DNA from: Chromobotia macracanthus
Lineage: Eukaryota; Chordata; Actinopteri; Cypriniformes; Botiidae
Reading direction: 5' to 3'
DNA: 64,000 nt
Assembly (NCBI GenBank): GCA_036877525.1
Contig: JAZGTH010000008.1
Coordinates: 1,516,001 to 1,580,000, forward strand
Shown: positions 35,780-48,281 of the stretch, piece by piece
How the letters are laid out: every line of letters begins with the position of its first letter
Numbering within the stretch: position 1 is the stretch's first letter
Notes under the pieces: model-generated
Told to the model about the DNA's origin: nothing
The model's input: only the letters and a program-made list of their open reading frames with translations
Database searches by the model: none
Program-made: the position numbers and the translations under genes

Positions 35780-37400
35780 CTGGTTCTTCCAGACTTTGTA
35801 ATGGCACTGAACTGGGCATTTATTGGGTGTTATTTCTATTATTACTGATTATTAATGATGGTACATTAAGCATTACTGTAAATATACTCCTGCTCTTCCT
35901 TCTTGACCATGATGAAAATGTGAGGAAAATGTTATATGATGTATGAATGTTCTCCTGTGAAACAGAGAGAGACCCTTTATTTCTATCTCCCCTAAAATCC
36001 AAGTTTCAATAATTTGAAACTTGCTTTGATGTGGAGAGGTTTTTATTTTAAGAAGAGATGTTTATTTTAAAACTTTTTATGTATCTTCTGTGCTTTTTAT
36101 GTGATTTTCTCCTCTGTTTGTAATAGGTGCCACATCTGTGAGCAGGCACACAATCTGACCCTGTCAAGAGTGCTGTTTCTGCTGTTTCTAATAATACCAC
36201 ACCAAAAACAAACACTGTTTCTGTGAATAAAGGGCCAACAATACTTTGACACTATTGTGCATCTGTTAGAAATATCACTTTTTTATATAATTTATTACAT
36301 TCAAATTTATTCATTTGGCAGATGTTGCCACGTTCTCTAAAACTGTTTCTTACTGACAGTGAATGATGTGTAGACGTACAAGAGATTTATTCAAATGGTT
36401 TTGTAGAATACTGCCTTGTGACTGGTAAGTAACAGAGTTCTGTGGTCAGTGTTTTTGTAAATTCAGTGCTGATCATCCTGTCAGGGTTTATTTTGTGATA
36501 TGACTGGCTGACAGCATATTGTTGTTTATTTGTAGTAGATTGAGTAAGTGTCAAACGACAGATATGCAAAAAAGATAAAGTGAGTTACGTCATTGTACAG
36601 GAAATGCACCCCCAGTTTAGCAGTCATTAATAAAACATTTGACCACAGAATGCCATAATCACAAGTAAGACAATGCCAGTCACAAGTAAGCAGCACAAAA
36701 TTATCCCTTAATTTTTAGGAGAAGCTACTTTACTGAATTCAATATTTTTGTATGGTATTGTTTTGCAACATATTATTTTAAAGTAGCTTAACAAAGAACA
36801 GTGCCTTACAAACCCTCCAGTAAACCAGCCATAAGCCTATGTCATACATTATTATACTATACACACTTGTTTCCCAGCACAGTGTTCTGCAATCATGTCT
36901 TTATTTATATTTTTAGATGTGCTGGAATTTGGAATGTGTTTGGAATATACTTGCAGAAATATGCCATTCATAACTACTTTGCCGTTAGTTACTTGCTATG
37001 GCAATGATCACCATAGTTTTGGTAAATATGGGCATTTTAAAGTTGTGAAAATAAATCAACTCAATAAAGATATCAACACATCACAAGTCCTGATAGAGAT
37101 AACCTTGTTTCTAGAGAGAGAGTGCTGATTCACTCTTGCTGATTATAAAATTACAGACTGATAAAAAAAGTATTTCATTTGTTGATCTGTGTGGTTTAAT
37201 TCACTTTCATAAATGTTTGTGCAGATGGCCAATTTTTTGGGCATTATGGCAAGGTTACTGTGTATGAATGTCTGTCAATAGGAATATCTGTTTTGGTGTT
37301 TCTGAATATTTGTATACTTTAGGAGTAATGCAAAGAATCATTTGGTGGAAGATAAATTTGGGTGAATTTTGCGGTTTCAGGCATACGGTCCTATTTTAGG
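35780..37400. other. Intergenic DNA, no gene seen
   Basis: No exon recognised. Positions 35838-35878 share a nearly identical stretch with 32566-32603 (see findings). Confidence 0.45.
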
Positions 37401-37406
37401 CAGTTA

Positions 37407-37672
37407 GATACGTTCACACCAAGAATGGACAATATGTTTATTCTAACTTTGCTTGCTGCAGTAAATGCACAACCCCTTTAAATTTGTATGGACTTTGTTT
37501 GGGTCACTTTCAGAGAGATTTTTTAAATAAACAAATAAAGACATTGACATCATTTTCTGTTTCATTATCATGATAGTTCTGGTGTGGAATTTAATATTCT
37601 CTTACATGTAGAGTAATTGTTAAAACTTTCTCTTTATAGTTATCATTATTGTCTTTAGTGTGAACAGGCCGT
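37407..37672. mobile_element. MITE-like element with 'gttcacaccaag' termini (copy 1)
   Basis: The left end reads acgttcacaccaagaatgg and the right end gtctttagtgtgaacaggc, imperfect inverted termini enclosing about 265 bases of AT-rich non-coding sequence with tatagttatcattattg near the right end. No transposase frame is present. A second member is at 46258-46596. Confidence 0.6.
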
Positions 37673-37959
37673 CAATGTGCTCTGTGTGTATGTATGTATA
37701 TATTTGGTGCAAGTCAACAGTGGAATTTATCAGGCACTAAAATGTTAGTGCAGAAATGGAGACAAATTTCCCTCACGACAACCACCTCTTCTGCCTGATT
37801 AGATCCTGTCTAATCGTTGTCCAAACAGCTACAGCGGAAGTGCTACCCACACTCAGAGACACATATGTTCTCCTAAACACACCTGGCATGTTAACACATT
37901 CATCTGCTCTGTCACTTCCATAATTAAACACACAGAACACACACCAGTGCCTGGTTATA

Positions 37960-38150
37960 GCACTTTCCCAATGCTTGTCTTGTCAAGCCGTTATGAAAAG
38001 AAGAGTGTCCCGATAAAAGCCCAGGCGTGGGCGACTCCTATTATGCACATTACAGTGAGAGGAAGTGGAATTAAAGGGTGAGACAGCTCTCGTCTGAGAC
38101 TATTGAAATGTGTGATGTGGGGGTGATTTTAAGACTGTGGTGGCACTGGC
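37960..38150. promoter_or_regulatory. Candidate conserved non-coding element C
   Basis: Non-repetitive and mixed in composition, with compact motif-like words (aaaagcccaggcgtgggcg, attatgcacattacag). No coding frame. It lies between a MITE and a minisatellite-bearing repeat, so its unique texture stands out. Conservation is untested. Confidence 0.28.
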
Positions 38151-38339
38151 GATAAAGATTCACAATGATTAAACATATCAAAGGAACCGAGATTGCTTAG
38201 ACACATTGTGTATTATGTACTGTAGAAGATAACTGTGATAATTGTGTGTTCTGTTCATTCATTGTTGAGATTACAGCTGATGGTATTAATATTCAAGTAT
38301 AATGTTATAAATAAGCTCAAGTTTGGGAGTATATAAAAC

Positions 38340-38465
38340 TTAAATGGGTCAGAGCTTCATATGAGTACAATAGGACTAACATTTATTCTTTTCTGGTCCC
38401 TTGATTTAAACCTGTATGAATGAGTACAACAGGCCTAAAATTATATTATTTTTCTGGTCCCATGA
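38340..38465 (+). repeat. Imperfect tandem duplication (about 60-bp unit)
   Basis: atgagtacaataggactaac then ttttctggtcccttgattta recurs as atgagtacaacaggcctaaa then ttttctggtcccatgattta. The copies are separated by about 60 bases. Confidence 0.7.
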
Positions 38466-38519
38466 TTTATATCATGATCAGGAAAGGTGTGTATTTATTT
38501 TTAAAGGCATATTGAGGAA

Positions 38520-39180
38520 AAAACATAATGAACTTGTTACAATGGAGGCTCCCGCAAAGCTTTTCCCTGATCCTTCAGAGGGAGCCATTACCTGAATACT
38601 AAACCATTACTGAACTACATTTCCCATAATGCCCCATACCCTAGAACTGATAACTTCCTGCTTCACCTGTAGCCAATTATCCTGTGTATATAAACTCCTG
38701 ACTTTGTTTTACAGTCAAGTCTTGTTTTGCCCCGGCAACAGTTCTGAGTGTTTCCTGTTGTATTTGGATTTCCTGTTGTATTTGGATTTCCTGTTGTATT
38801 TGGATTTCCTGTTGTATTTGGATTTCCTGTTGTATTTGGATTTCCTGTTGTATTTGGATTTCCTGTTGTATTTGGATTTCCTGTTGTATTTGGATTTCCT
38901 GTTGTATTTGGATTTCCTGTTGTATTTGGATTTCCTGTGGTTTTGTTCTTGGACTGTTTACTCTGGTTTTTCCCCTGTTTGCTGCCTGCCTTGATTTTTT
39001 GACTGTCCTGGATTCTATGATTATTTGCTACCTGCCTCGACCCTCACCTGTTCTATGTTTATGCCTTTGCCTTGCCTTTGATTACCCTGTTGTGCTTGAC
39101 CCTGTCTGCCTGTTTTGTAATATGCTGCATGTGGATCCTCGTGAGTTTGACCCTTCATTGCAGAACTTAAATGGTAAGGT
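38520..39180 (+). repeat. Dispersed teleost repeat, possibly a solo LTR or MITE, carrying a minisatellite
   Basis: The left part (ggaggctcccgcaaagc, actacatttcccataatgcc) and the right part (cctgcctcgaccctcacc, gatcctcgtgagtttgaccc) are phrases I know from repeats common in fish, with a TATA-like tatataaactcctg at 38686. I cannot fix its ends or class. An 18-bp minisatellite interrupts it. The long open frames here (38629-38994) are a by-product of the minisatellite. Confidence 0.5.
38751..38930 (+). repeat. 18-bp minisatellite, ten identical units
   Basis: The unit tttcctgttgtatttgga is repeated ten times without a single change, followed by a partial, diverged eleventh unit. Because 18 is a multiple of three, two + frames stay open through it, giving LLYLDF and PVVFGF repeats; neither is likely to be translated. 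Confidence 0.95.
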
Positions 39181-39550
39181 ATATTGCTCTTTGACACAAT
39201 TATCAGGGCTACTAGCTCAGGGGGCAAAAAGCAGGATTCTTTTAGTCTCAAGAGCCAAATTACTAAATGAAAAATTATAAAAAAAATTATAAATTTAGTT
39301 AGAAACTTTAACCCAGAAATGGTTTATTTTTCGATAACCTAGTACTTTTGGAAGACATTTTTATTTGCACAAATTTTAGCAGGCACGATGATTAAAATGA
39401 TTACTAGTTCCCATAACAAGGAAACATTTTTTCCATGTAAAGCAGAATCTCTACTGGTTGACAGATTTCACAATGTCACAATGACATTGTGAGCCACCAA
39501 AAAAAGGCCCCGGGTTAAGTACCACTGGTCTAAATATAGGGGCAGTATTT
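39180..39550. repeat. Diffuse teleost repeat ending 'ttaagtaccactggtct'
   Basis: gcccCGGGTTAAGTACCACTGGTCTA-type wording (about 39507-39533) is a known end of fish non-autonomous elements. An 11-bp perfect hairpin, tcacaatgtca-caa-tgacattgtga, lies at 39468-39492. The other end was not found. Confidence 0.4.
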
Positions 39551-41240
39551 TTATGGCACCATGCCATTAAATAAGCCTCTGTCAGAGCAAAATACTTTTA
39601 GTAACATTAAAAGTAACATTAGTTACACAGTTAAAATAAACACAAAATGCACCATATGCTAAAATCATTATTTAATTACTTTTTAACTAATTTCCTTTTT
39701 TTGCAACTGATTAAAATGAAGCTACAATCTTAAGACATATTTGACAAATTAATCTCTATTGTGATTGGAGCATTCAGTGTGCACCCACTGTGCACATCCA
39801 TCACAACAACTCCATCCCTCTCCAAAATATAAAATATATATGTTAAAATATATGTGATCATTTCAGGTGTTATGATTAGCTATATCTGCTAAAAACACAG
39901 GTAAACCTTTTCTGACATTCCATGGAAAACACATGTTAAATTACTGGGTTTTTTCTTAGGAAAACAATTTAAAAAGAAGCAGAACACTTCAGTACACTCT
40001 CCAATTAATCTCATTTCTGTCTGAGAACTTATGATTTATGATTCAGTACAGGAAGTACAGGAGAAATATCATTTGAAATTCGCTGTCTGTACTGATCTCA
40101 GTCTTTGGTTGGGTTTGACTCCTGCTGTGTTCTTGAGGTTTGAACTAAAATTTGAAAGCATATGTGTGCCTGTGCATTTTGTAACTGTGTGAGTGTGTGT
40201 TGAAATTAATTATCAGTTTCAGAATAAGTGTGTGCTGAAAGCGACAGTCTGCATCAGCAGCACCTAGCAGAATGAGGGACACAGCTGCTTGGTGAGATGA
40301 GTTACGCTTAACAGGACATCAGCCAGACACTGAAACTGAGAGAAATTCGTTATCTGGAACAACTGTACTAAGAAATGCAGAGTGAGCCTAAATAATGTGT
40401 TTCTCATAATGTCTGTCATAATGTCTACCTGGGACCATACCATAGATGTTTTAATGTGACTGGGTGGATTCTGAAATCTTTATTATCAGTGTCTCCAACC
40501 AGCCCAAGACAGGTAGTGTAGAACCAAGATGAGCCAAAATGAACTGTCGCATGACAGCTCTGTCCCAAACAATAGTGAGTTGCTTTGGTGCTTTCTGATC
40601 AACTGTTGTCTTGATCAGCCTGATCTCCTGAGAAAATGTAACTGTTTTAGGAGGTGGTGATTACAACGTGAATCATATGAAAACATACAATATTATAAAC
40701 ATATAGAGAAGCAATGATGGTAAACCCTTAAACATAAGCATCACTGGGGTAAAAGCAGAAACACATAAATCATGAGATTGTGTTGACTATGTAGCTTCCT
40801 TCTAACTATTATGAATTTCAACTATTATGGAAAAACGCATGCAATACCGGCTCAAAAGTGATTTTATCTACAGCATAATGAAGCTCACTAGATTTTGGAA
40901 AAGAGCATAGATCATACATAATATAATGAATCTTGTAGGCTTAAGTGTAAGATGAAAGAAAAATCACATAATGTAGCAGGGTTCTTCTTAATGTATACAG
41001 CCTGTATGTGTTTTAGTCAACAAACATTTTCAATTGCCTGACAAATTTTAAGGCAGAATTGCATTAAAATTTCTATCCCGCTTCAACTGAGCTGAAACAA
41101 GAATTCAGACTTCCTTCACTGCGTGACCATTTCGTCTGTCTGTCACATGCTAAGTCATTGCAATGAGCGATTCATTTATGTTGGGAAGGGGTATGCTGTG
41201 AAGGTCACTTACTATGAAGCCTATTATGTTAACACAAAAT
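39550..41240. other. Intergenic DNA, no gene seen
   Basis: No supportable exon or named repeat on either strand. Confidence 0.45.
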
Positions 41241-41242
41241 CT

Positions 41243-41347
<105 letters not shown>

Positions 41348-42128
41348 AACTGGGGGCTTACTGAGGGGGGCCTGCTTGATGTTAAGTGTCTGGGAGTTTG
41401 TAGCCTACCTGTATTGCTACTACTGAGTCTTCAATGACCTGAATCATTTTTTTTATTCCTAATTTTAACATTTATTATTGAAAGTCTTTAACGTGACTGA
41501 TTAAGACATTGTCTGCTGTGTAATACCAAACTAACAACTCTCCCACTGGCCCCTTGAGTTCTCAGTCTCGTCCCTCCGAACATAAAGGTCAACTGACATC
41601 ACCTGTGCTGTCTTTGACATGAACGTAGTTAATAAGGGGTGTGTGTTGGCATGACCTCACTTGTGCAGAAGACTGGAGACTTGGTCTTCTTAACAATGAA
41701 CAAGATCTTTCTCAAAAACAGTCAGAAGTTAAGTCACAGGAGTCTTAACACCAAGTTATCTAAACACTGCAAATATGTGTTGACCAGGAATATAGTGTCC
41801 ACGTTCTGCATGTTTTAGTGAATTTCCTATCCATTCTCCAAGGATAGTAGAAAACAATTTGTGGCTCTCGGGATAGCTGAGTCTCCTGTTTGTGTCTGTG
41901 TATCTTTCAATAGACTTGGATATCTTTTGGAACTTTGAAACACGGTTTTCCCCTATTTATATGCACAGACTTCAACTAACCATTCGATACATATTGCCTG
42001 CAACTGGAAGGCACTTGTAAAAATTAGAAGCTCCAATCAGATGCCTGAATTAATGTTATCAGTTAATCAATTATCAGTTATCAATTAATAAGTCAGTCTC
42101 TTTCTGTGATTTAAAAGTTCATCTGTCT

Positions 42129-42523
42129 TTATGTCTTACTTAAAAAGTGTAGAAATGTCAAATTTGAGAAACTAAATACATAATACATAATTATAATTTC
42201 AAAACAGATTTCTTCACCTGAAATGTCATAAAGCAAGTTTCCACTGTCAGTTATGGTAGGCCAAATGTAAGTCATAAAAACTGCAACAGTGAAACCTTCT
42301 TGAGCCATTAATAACTTGGATTTATTGCCAACAGTGAAATGAATTTGGACATGCAGCTGACGTTCTGGATTTGAGACCGTGGGAGCCAGATCTTTGGAAC
42401 ACCATACCACTGAGGTGATGTCATCCAGCGGAAGTGTTCTCCAAGGACCCAGGGAGTCAGGTCTGGGTCACATGTTTCAGATTCCTTCGTCTTGTCACAG
42501 CTCAGCCTTGGCTCTTGGCTCAA
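42129..42523 (-). other. Unidentified minus-strand open segments
   Basis: Two overlapping minus frames (42129-42410 and 42308-42523) remain open over a stretch with better-than-local GC content. I recognise neither protein (LAPTVSNPERQLHVQ in one, WYGVPKIWLPRS in the other). They could be a remnant of a transposon gene or chance. No clear splice sites or start context support an exon. Confidence 0.2.
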
Positions 42524-42726
42524 TTAAAGATGCTGTCTCAGATTCCAGATCAGTGTCTTAGATGGTTGTGAAAGCAGGAGGAACATAGGTCATCCGCTTC
42601 ACTCTTAAAGGAAGCTGTTGCAACACTTCCTGAATTGCTTTAACAATTCTCAAAGGGGGAAAATGACATAGTATAAAGGAATTTCACACAATGTTTTGCC
42701 AAACATTGTATGAACATCAAATTTAA

Positions 42727-42775
42727 ATGTTATGTTATGTTATATGTTATATGTTATATGTTATATTATGTACTA
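42727..42775 (+). repeat. (tatgt/tatat)n short tandem repeat
   Basis: Variants of ttatgttata and ttatatg repeat over about 50 bases, AT-rich. Confidence 0.75.
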
Positions 42776-43489
42776 TGTTGAGTAAAAGAATTACAATCCA
42801 AAAATAAATTTTTATTTTATTGTACAGATATGAATAAATATAAATTATATTTACAATTTATAAATAAATTGTACAGAAATGAATAAAAACAATGAAAAAT
42901 AGAGTAGTGGCTAATAGCTAAAGGAAATTGATACAAATAAATCACAAGATATGTTTTACTCAGTGAACACATATCTCCAGAGTTATTACAAAACTATTAC
43001 AAAACACCCTGATAAGAATTTACATACCTACAGTGGTTAATAGACACATTGTGTAAAGTTTTCAGTAATTTGAACAAATAATTTGAGCAGTAATTTTAGA
43101 CACCCAATACTTGCATGTTTAAAGCATCCTCATAACTCTATATGTGCGATCTAAGTTCATCTATCAAAATTACACGCCACCCATAATAGACCAACACATA
43201 TAAACAAACGCATATCGACGATTTTTCTAAAGATTATATTTACCACAGTACCCTGTCATGCTGAGATTTACAGAAAAGGGAGCTATCCATATGGCAAACT
43301 GTCTTCTCTGTAAAAGCATGCGTTCCGAGCACCACTGAATAGAATAGACCTTAAAGGGGTCATGTCTAAATTGTGCATGTTATAGATATCCTTCCTATGT
43401 AATCCACTTGGCTACATATGTACCAAGCACATTTATCTAATACTAGATATAGATTAAATTGCCTAAGCACTTTCTAAAGCACAGCAGCT

Positions 43490-43915
43490 TGTTACCGAGC
43501 TCTGTTATAGCATGAATCCAGCCACAGTCGTGGGCAATTACAGCACAGGAAGCATGATAAGAGCAGGGCATTCTACATGCTATTAAACTTAATAAGGACC
43601 AAGGAGTCAGGCTGAACTGGGCTCTCCCAGTCCATTAAGTCTTGCACCTAAACCCATTAATAGTCCAGGAGCCATTAAGATCTCTGATCAGCACTTGATT
43701 TATAGATGAGGTGCTTAAATAATGAGGAAGGACTGGGGTTCAATCTCCTGGGCCCCTCCAGTGCTGGTTAATACCTGAGAACCTGATGAAGAGTTTGTGG
43801 GAATGACGGCCGTGAGCTGTGACAAATCTCTCAACCCTGTGACTAAAAACCATTACTCATTGACTGAGGTGGGTCAGCCAGGCCGCAGGTGAAGAGAACC
43901 ATTTAAAGTCAACAT
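43490..43915. promoter_or_regulatory. Candidate conserved non-coding element D
   Basis: More than 400 bases of non-repetitive, compositionally balanced DNA without a coding frame. It is dense in homeodomain-type and other motif-like words (gggcaattacagcacagg, cattaagtcttgcacc, cccattaatagtcc, caggagccattaagatc). Of the desert blocks this is the most enhancer-like. The nearest recognised gene is dusp7, 30 kb away. Confidence 0.4.
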
Positions 43916-44559
43916 GAATCAACTGACTGTTCGAAAGATTTTATTTACTTTCCTATGTACTTTACTTTCCTTACACATCCCTGGTGTTGTTGCATGTGAT
44001 TCATCATTGCACTCTGTTCCAAAGAACAAACTGTGTGTGTTTCAAAGTGTGTGTTTCAAAACTATGTTTTTCATAGTGTAATAACTGACGTCACTAACCT
44101 CTATTATTTTTACAATCTTTTTTGTTTCTAATAATGAGCATGATTTATTATGATTCAACTGGTCGGAAAAGTGGAAACTTTGTAATATCTGTCAATTTTA
44201 TCTTGTATGAAAATGTAATTGAGATCATGTTTGTTTTCTCTGGACGATACTTCCAAAGATGGTAAATTCCATTATAAAAGCAGGCAAGTAAAATATATAT
44301 ATAATATATGGGGTAACCATATAAAACCATATATAGGCTTTGTTTGGTGAATGATGGCTGTAGGCCTGTTAATACATATTCACAAGTAGTTAAATTTGTG
44401 CAAACTGAAACTCTTGAATTCAAGGTGAAATCTATGCTACTAGATTCACAGGTCACCATATTACTGACATAATACAAATAATATAAAACAAATTGTTTTT
44501 TATTAAAAGTGGAAAAAGTTAAAGTGATATATTTGTCAGATATGGTAACCCATACCCGA

Positions 44560-44765
44560 AATGTGACCTCTTCATTTAACCCATCACTGGTGAGGAGTGA
44601 ACACACATACACACAGCAGTGGGCAGCACACTACTGTGCTCAGGGAGCAATCAGGGTTAGGTGCTCAAGGGCACTTCAGTTGCTACCTGCCAGTGCTGGA
44701 ATCAAACCAGCAACCTTCTGATCACAAGCCCAACTCATTTACCAGTAGGCCACAACTGCCCCCAA
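44560..44765 (-). repeat. Dispersed teleost repeat ('aacccatc...gccacaactgcccc')
   Basis: The phrases gacctcttcatttaaccc, acagcagtgggcagcac, gctcaagggcacttcagt and taggccacaactgcccc in this order are those of a repeat very widespread in fish genomes. It has no coding capacity. Orientation is arbitrary, since I cannot name its class with confidence. Confidence 0.6.
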
Positions 44766-45439
44766 ATTACTGACAAATACAAAATAAAGAACATAATTAA
44801 AACTTGAGCATAACGTAATTAATATTTTTTAGACATTTTTATAAGCGTTTGCCATTTTTCAATGTCTGTATTGACCAAAATGATGTCAATGGTATTCTGA
44901 ACTGTTGATAAATTTCACAGAGACTAGTACAAACTGTTTGTACCAAACCATTGATCCAATCTTATTAGACTATACTACAGTGAACCATAAAGGCCCCTCC
45001 TCATCACAGCACCCGGGACAATGTTCCCAGTTGACCCTCCAGGATGATGTAGTATTGGTAGTATTGCAGTATTTGCCTTCCTTGCTAATTGGGTGTTCAG
45101 TCAAGGGTAAAATATACGTTTCTTTTTAACCAATATCAAAAGCAGCAATGTTCAAACATAAAGAAAAAATGAAGCTAATGTAATCAATCCCAGACTGAAA
45201 AAGAAAAACAAATGTGCAGCTTGAAGCCCAAAATTTAACAAGGTTATAGTTTCCATTTGCAGATATCTGCCTGCTTCTTAACTGCATTCAGATCAGCCAC
45301 ATTTGTTTTCTATCCTCTGGGAGGACAATATCAGTCCTTATGCATTAAAGAACACATCTTTCTAAAATGACCTCTATTTGATAAATTAAAAACACAACAT
45401 GAGCAGTTTGCCCTTGAATGTGTTTTTGTTTTGGGGGTC

Positions 45440-45860
45440 TGTAGTCACATCTGCTGTAACGTTATTCTGCCATCCATCAATAATGTAAAAGCTCTCTGGC
45501 TTCTGACACTTAATGTCAGAATGCCAGCCATCACGTCCAATTACAGCAGCAAAACAGTGATGTAATCTCGCCTGCCATCGATTAAATGGCTTGTGATGTC
45601 TATCTCGCTGCTTTTACAGAGCAGATGTGAAATGAAGGTTGCCTTTGAAACAATATTGCACATAACCAGTGCGTAATAAACATCACCCTAATGAGACAAT
45701 ACGAGCAAAATCAATAGGCTTGAATTACCAACCCTGTAGTGATTTTTGGAGAAATGGAGGAAGGCTCCACAGAAATGTAATTTCTTGTGCCGTGTGGCAG
45801 AAAAAGAGCTGCAATAAGGGTGTTGGAACCGTGACAAGAGCGAATCCCTAGAGATAATGA
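45440..45860. promoter_or_regulatory. Candidate conserved non-coding element E
   Basis: About 400 non-repetitive bases with compact motif-like content (ccatcgattaaatggc, ctcgctgcttttacagag, gcgtaataaacatcaccc, ccaattacagcag). Short open frames in it lack family similarity. The texture is that of deeply conserved enhancers. Two such blocks (D and E) lie within 2.4 kb of each other. Confidence 0.4.
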
Positions 45861-46257
45861 AATATAGGTTAATCTGATAAGTAAAGAATGATGAGCGAGA
45901 AATCAAGCAAGATAAAACTCTAGTAGAGCATCCCAGATGATCTACTATGCACTAGGCACTCGGCCACCTAGTGTGTGAAATGTAGAATGGTGTGCCGTCA
46001 CCAATGGAACACTTATTAAACATGTTACTCATGCTATTTATACTACAAAATAATGCACTTATTATATAATTATTTACCTATACTTTATCACGTTGTATGT
46101 TTTTGTTAAAAACTACAAAGCAATAATGTATTTACACACTATCAAATTATTATTTGAAAATGTTTGTTTGCCCATGTAAAAGACTTTTTTGTATGTGACA
46201 AAAAACTATAAATAGGAAATGAGGTAAGGAACCCTGGAGACCCTCATGACTTGGTGT

Positions 46258-46596
46258 CATGGTAAGTGAAAGCCCTTGCACATGAATAATAACTATGAAG
46301 ATAACTATCACAATAACTACGTTAACATACACACCAACAAACAATGTTATGTTTATTCTAAGCTTGTACCTGTAATTTCACAAACATAATGTCTAATATT
46401 GTCTGCCATTTTTAATGTACAAACCCAATGTTTTATTGTTCATAAGCAATAAAAATGCTCTAAAAGAAATCTTGAAATTACTTATCTACATCATTATAGC
46501 TGTGGCATGTACTATGTAATTCTATTAAATTTAGAAGGATTTTTAAAACTATCTTTATAATTATTGTTATCGTACTTGGTGTGAACAGGCCTTATC
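46258..46596. mobile_element. MITE-like element with 'gttcacacc' termini (copy 2)
   Basis: Shares internal and terminal phrases with 37407-37672. The right end ttgttatcgtacttggtgtg then aacaggcctta corresponds to that copy's right end, and ataactatgaagataactat on the left is its inverse. The left terminus is eroded. No transposase. Confidence 0.5.
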
Positions 46597-46599
46597 CTA

Positions 46600-47900
46600 A
46601 AATAATCAGATAATTTGACTGTTTCATGACATGTCAATGTTAGTTCAGAGTGTCAAATAGAATAACCATAAGAAAATGTAATATCCATTATTCCAAGGTG
46701 TAAAGCAAATATTGTTTTACATGGTTACACCACCTAACATTTTTAAAGTCATTATTCCAAAACTAAAAACATTAAGTGAAATTACATTTCTAACAACTTT
46801 ACACATGCCTATGACTAGATTTCTCAGATATCTCCTACTTTTCATCATCTATTGCACAAATCCTAAATTAAATTAAATCTTGGTCCTATCTGTAGGTTTA
46901 TAATGAAATGGAAGATGCTGGATGAGCAAGCATTGCATTTTCTAAAGCACTGTAAGATAAACCACAGATGATTCAGTGTGTCTATCTCACCGTACCAGTT
47001 TAAAAGCAAGACATTTCTCAGCAATCACGTTTGCTGCACGCAACTAATTACATATCCAGAATATTTTTGGAGCCAAAGGGCAAGTTTAAACAATATACAG
47101 GTTTACCAATGATGTTGAAAATCACACTCTTAACATTGTTAGGAAACACCCATTTCCTAAACCACCATGTAGATTGTCTGTTAAGGTTCATCGAAACATT
47201 AATATTGTTAAAGATTACTTGATTTAACAAGATGGATGATTTTGCCTTTGGCAACAATATCTGCTGGATATTTTGTGTGTCTTTCTGATAAATTGTGAAA
47301 GCAAGTGGGTAAATATCTCATACTGTATCCTTTGTAAACCCCATCCATTTCTATTAGGGACCAAGGTATATTGAATTAACCTTTAAATTGTCATCATAAC
47401 TGGTATAGCTTATACGCAGTTATATCTGAAAGCTTTAGCTTTGTATCTAGTTTAGAATTAGAATTAGATATAATTATTTTATTGATTAGTATACCTAATC
47501 ATTCAAGAAAATTTTATATTGCTGGTTTCGGCGTTCCTACAGTGCACATTTACACATACAGGCACTACACAATAGTTCTGTACTGAACAAGACAAACTAA
47601 TATAAGCATGAGTATAGTTACACAGCATGATTCCCATAACCATTGGTGTGATTAAAATACTGGCCAAACCCAGTAAAGCAAACCCCATCAAGTAATGTTC
47701 TATTTAAGAATGAATGTGTCCTACAAGCTGACAATGAGTTAGCTGAATCCTAATGCAGGTGTGTGATCATCAGCCCAACAAGTCACATCTTGATTTCTGT
47801 TTGTTTTTTTCCAATTCAGGTAACATTCATACTGGAGTCACACTGTTGACTGCAGTATGACCAAAACATTGGAATAAAAACACCTTAATCTATTTAGAAA
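46600..47900. other. Intergenic DNA, no gene seen
   Basis: AT-rich, short frames only. Confidence 0.45.
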
Positions 47901-47910
47901 ACTGTTCTGT

Positions 47911-47950
47911 ATATATGTATATGTGTGTGTGTGTGTGTCTGTGTGTGTGA
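47911..47950 (+). repeat. (AT)n(GT)n microsatellite
   Basis: Interrupted AT, then about nine GT units, one CT interruption, then four more GT units. Confidence 0.9.
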
Positions 47951-48281
47951 GATTAAAAATTAAAAATTATGTGATTTGTTGTTGTATAATTACATATATG
48001 TCAATCAGATGCCCACACAGATGGCAAACATCATTCTCAGCATATACTTTTATTAGCATCATTCATCCCATTTACTTATTATGACTGATGCGGAATAAAG
48101 AAATGTGTAAACCTGTAAAGCCCAAGTTTTATAGCTCATGTGGAGAGAAGTGTTGTTTCATCACAATATACAAGCATAAAGTTTGGACCACTTTACAGCA
48201 TATTCTGACCAAGAATCAATGGGAAGAGACCATCTGACTGACAAATATTATAATGTACTGTCACAGTACTAAACAACCAGA

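Noticed and set aside
38629..39002. Open frames of 121 and 84 codons with hexapeptide repeats.
   Set aside because: They are open only because an 18-bp minisatellite has a period divisible by three; the flanks are a dispersed repeat with no coding similarity.
44148..44612. A 154-codon minus-strand frame.
   Set aside because: Tyr/Ile/Leu-rich text typical of AT-rich chance frames; its right end runs into a dispersed repeat.
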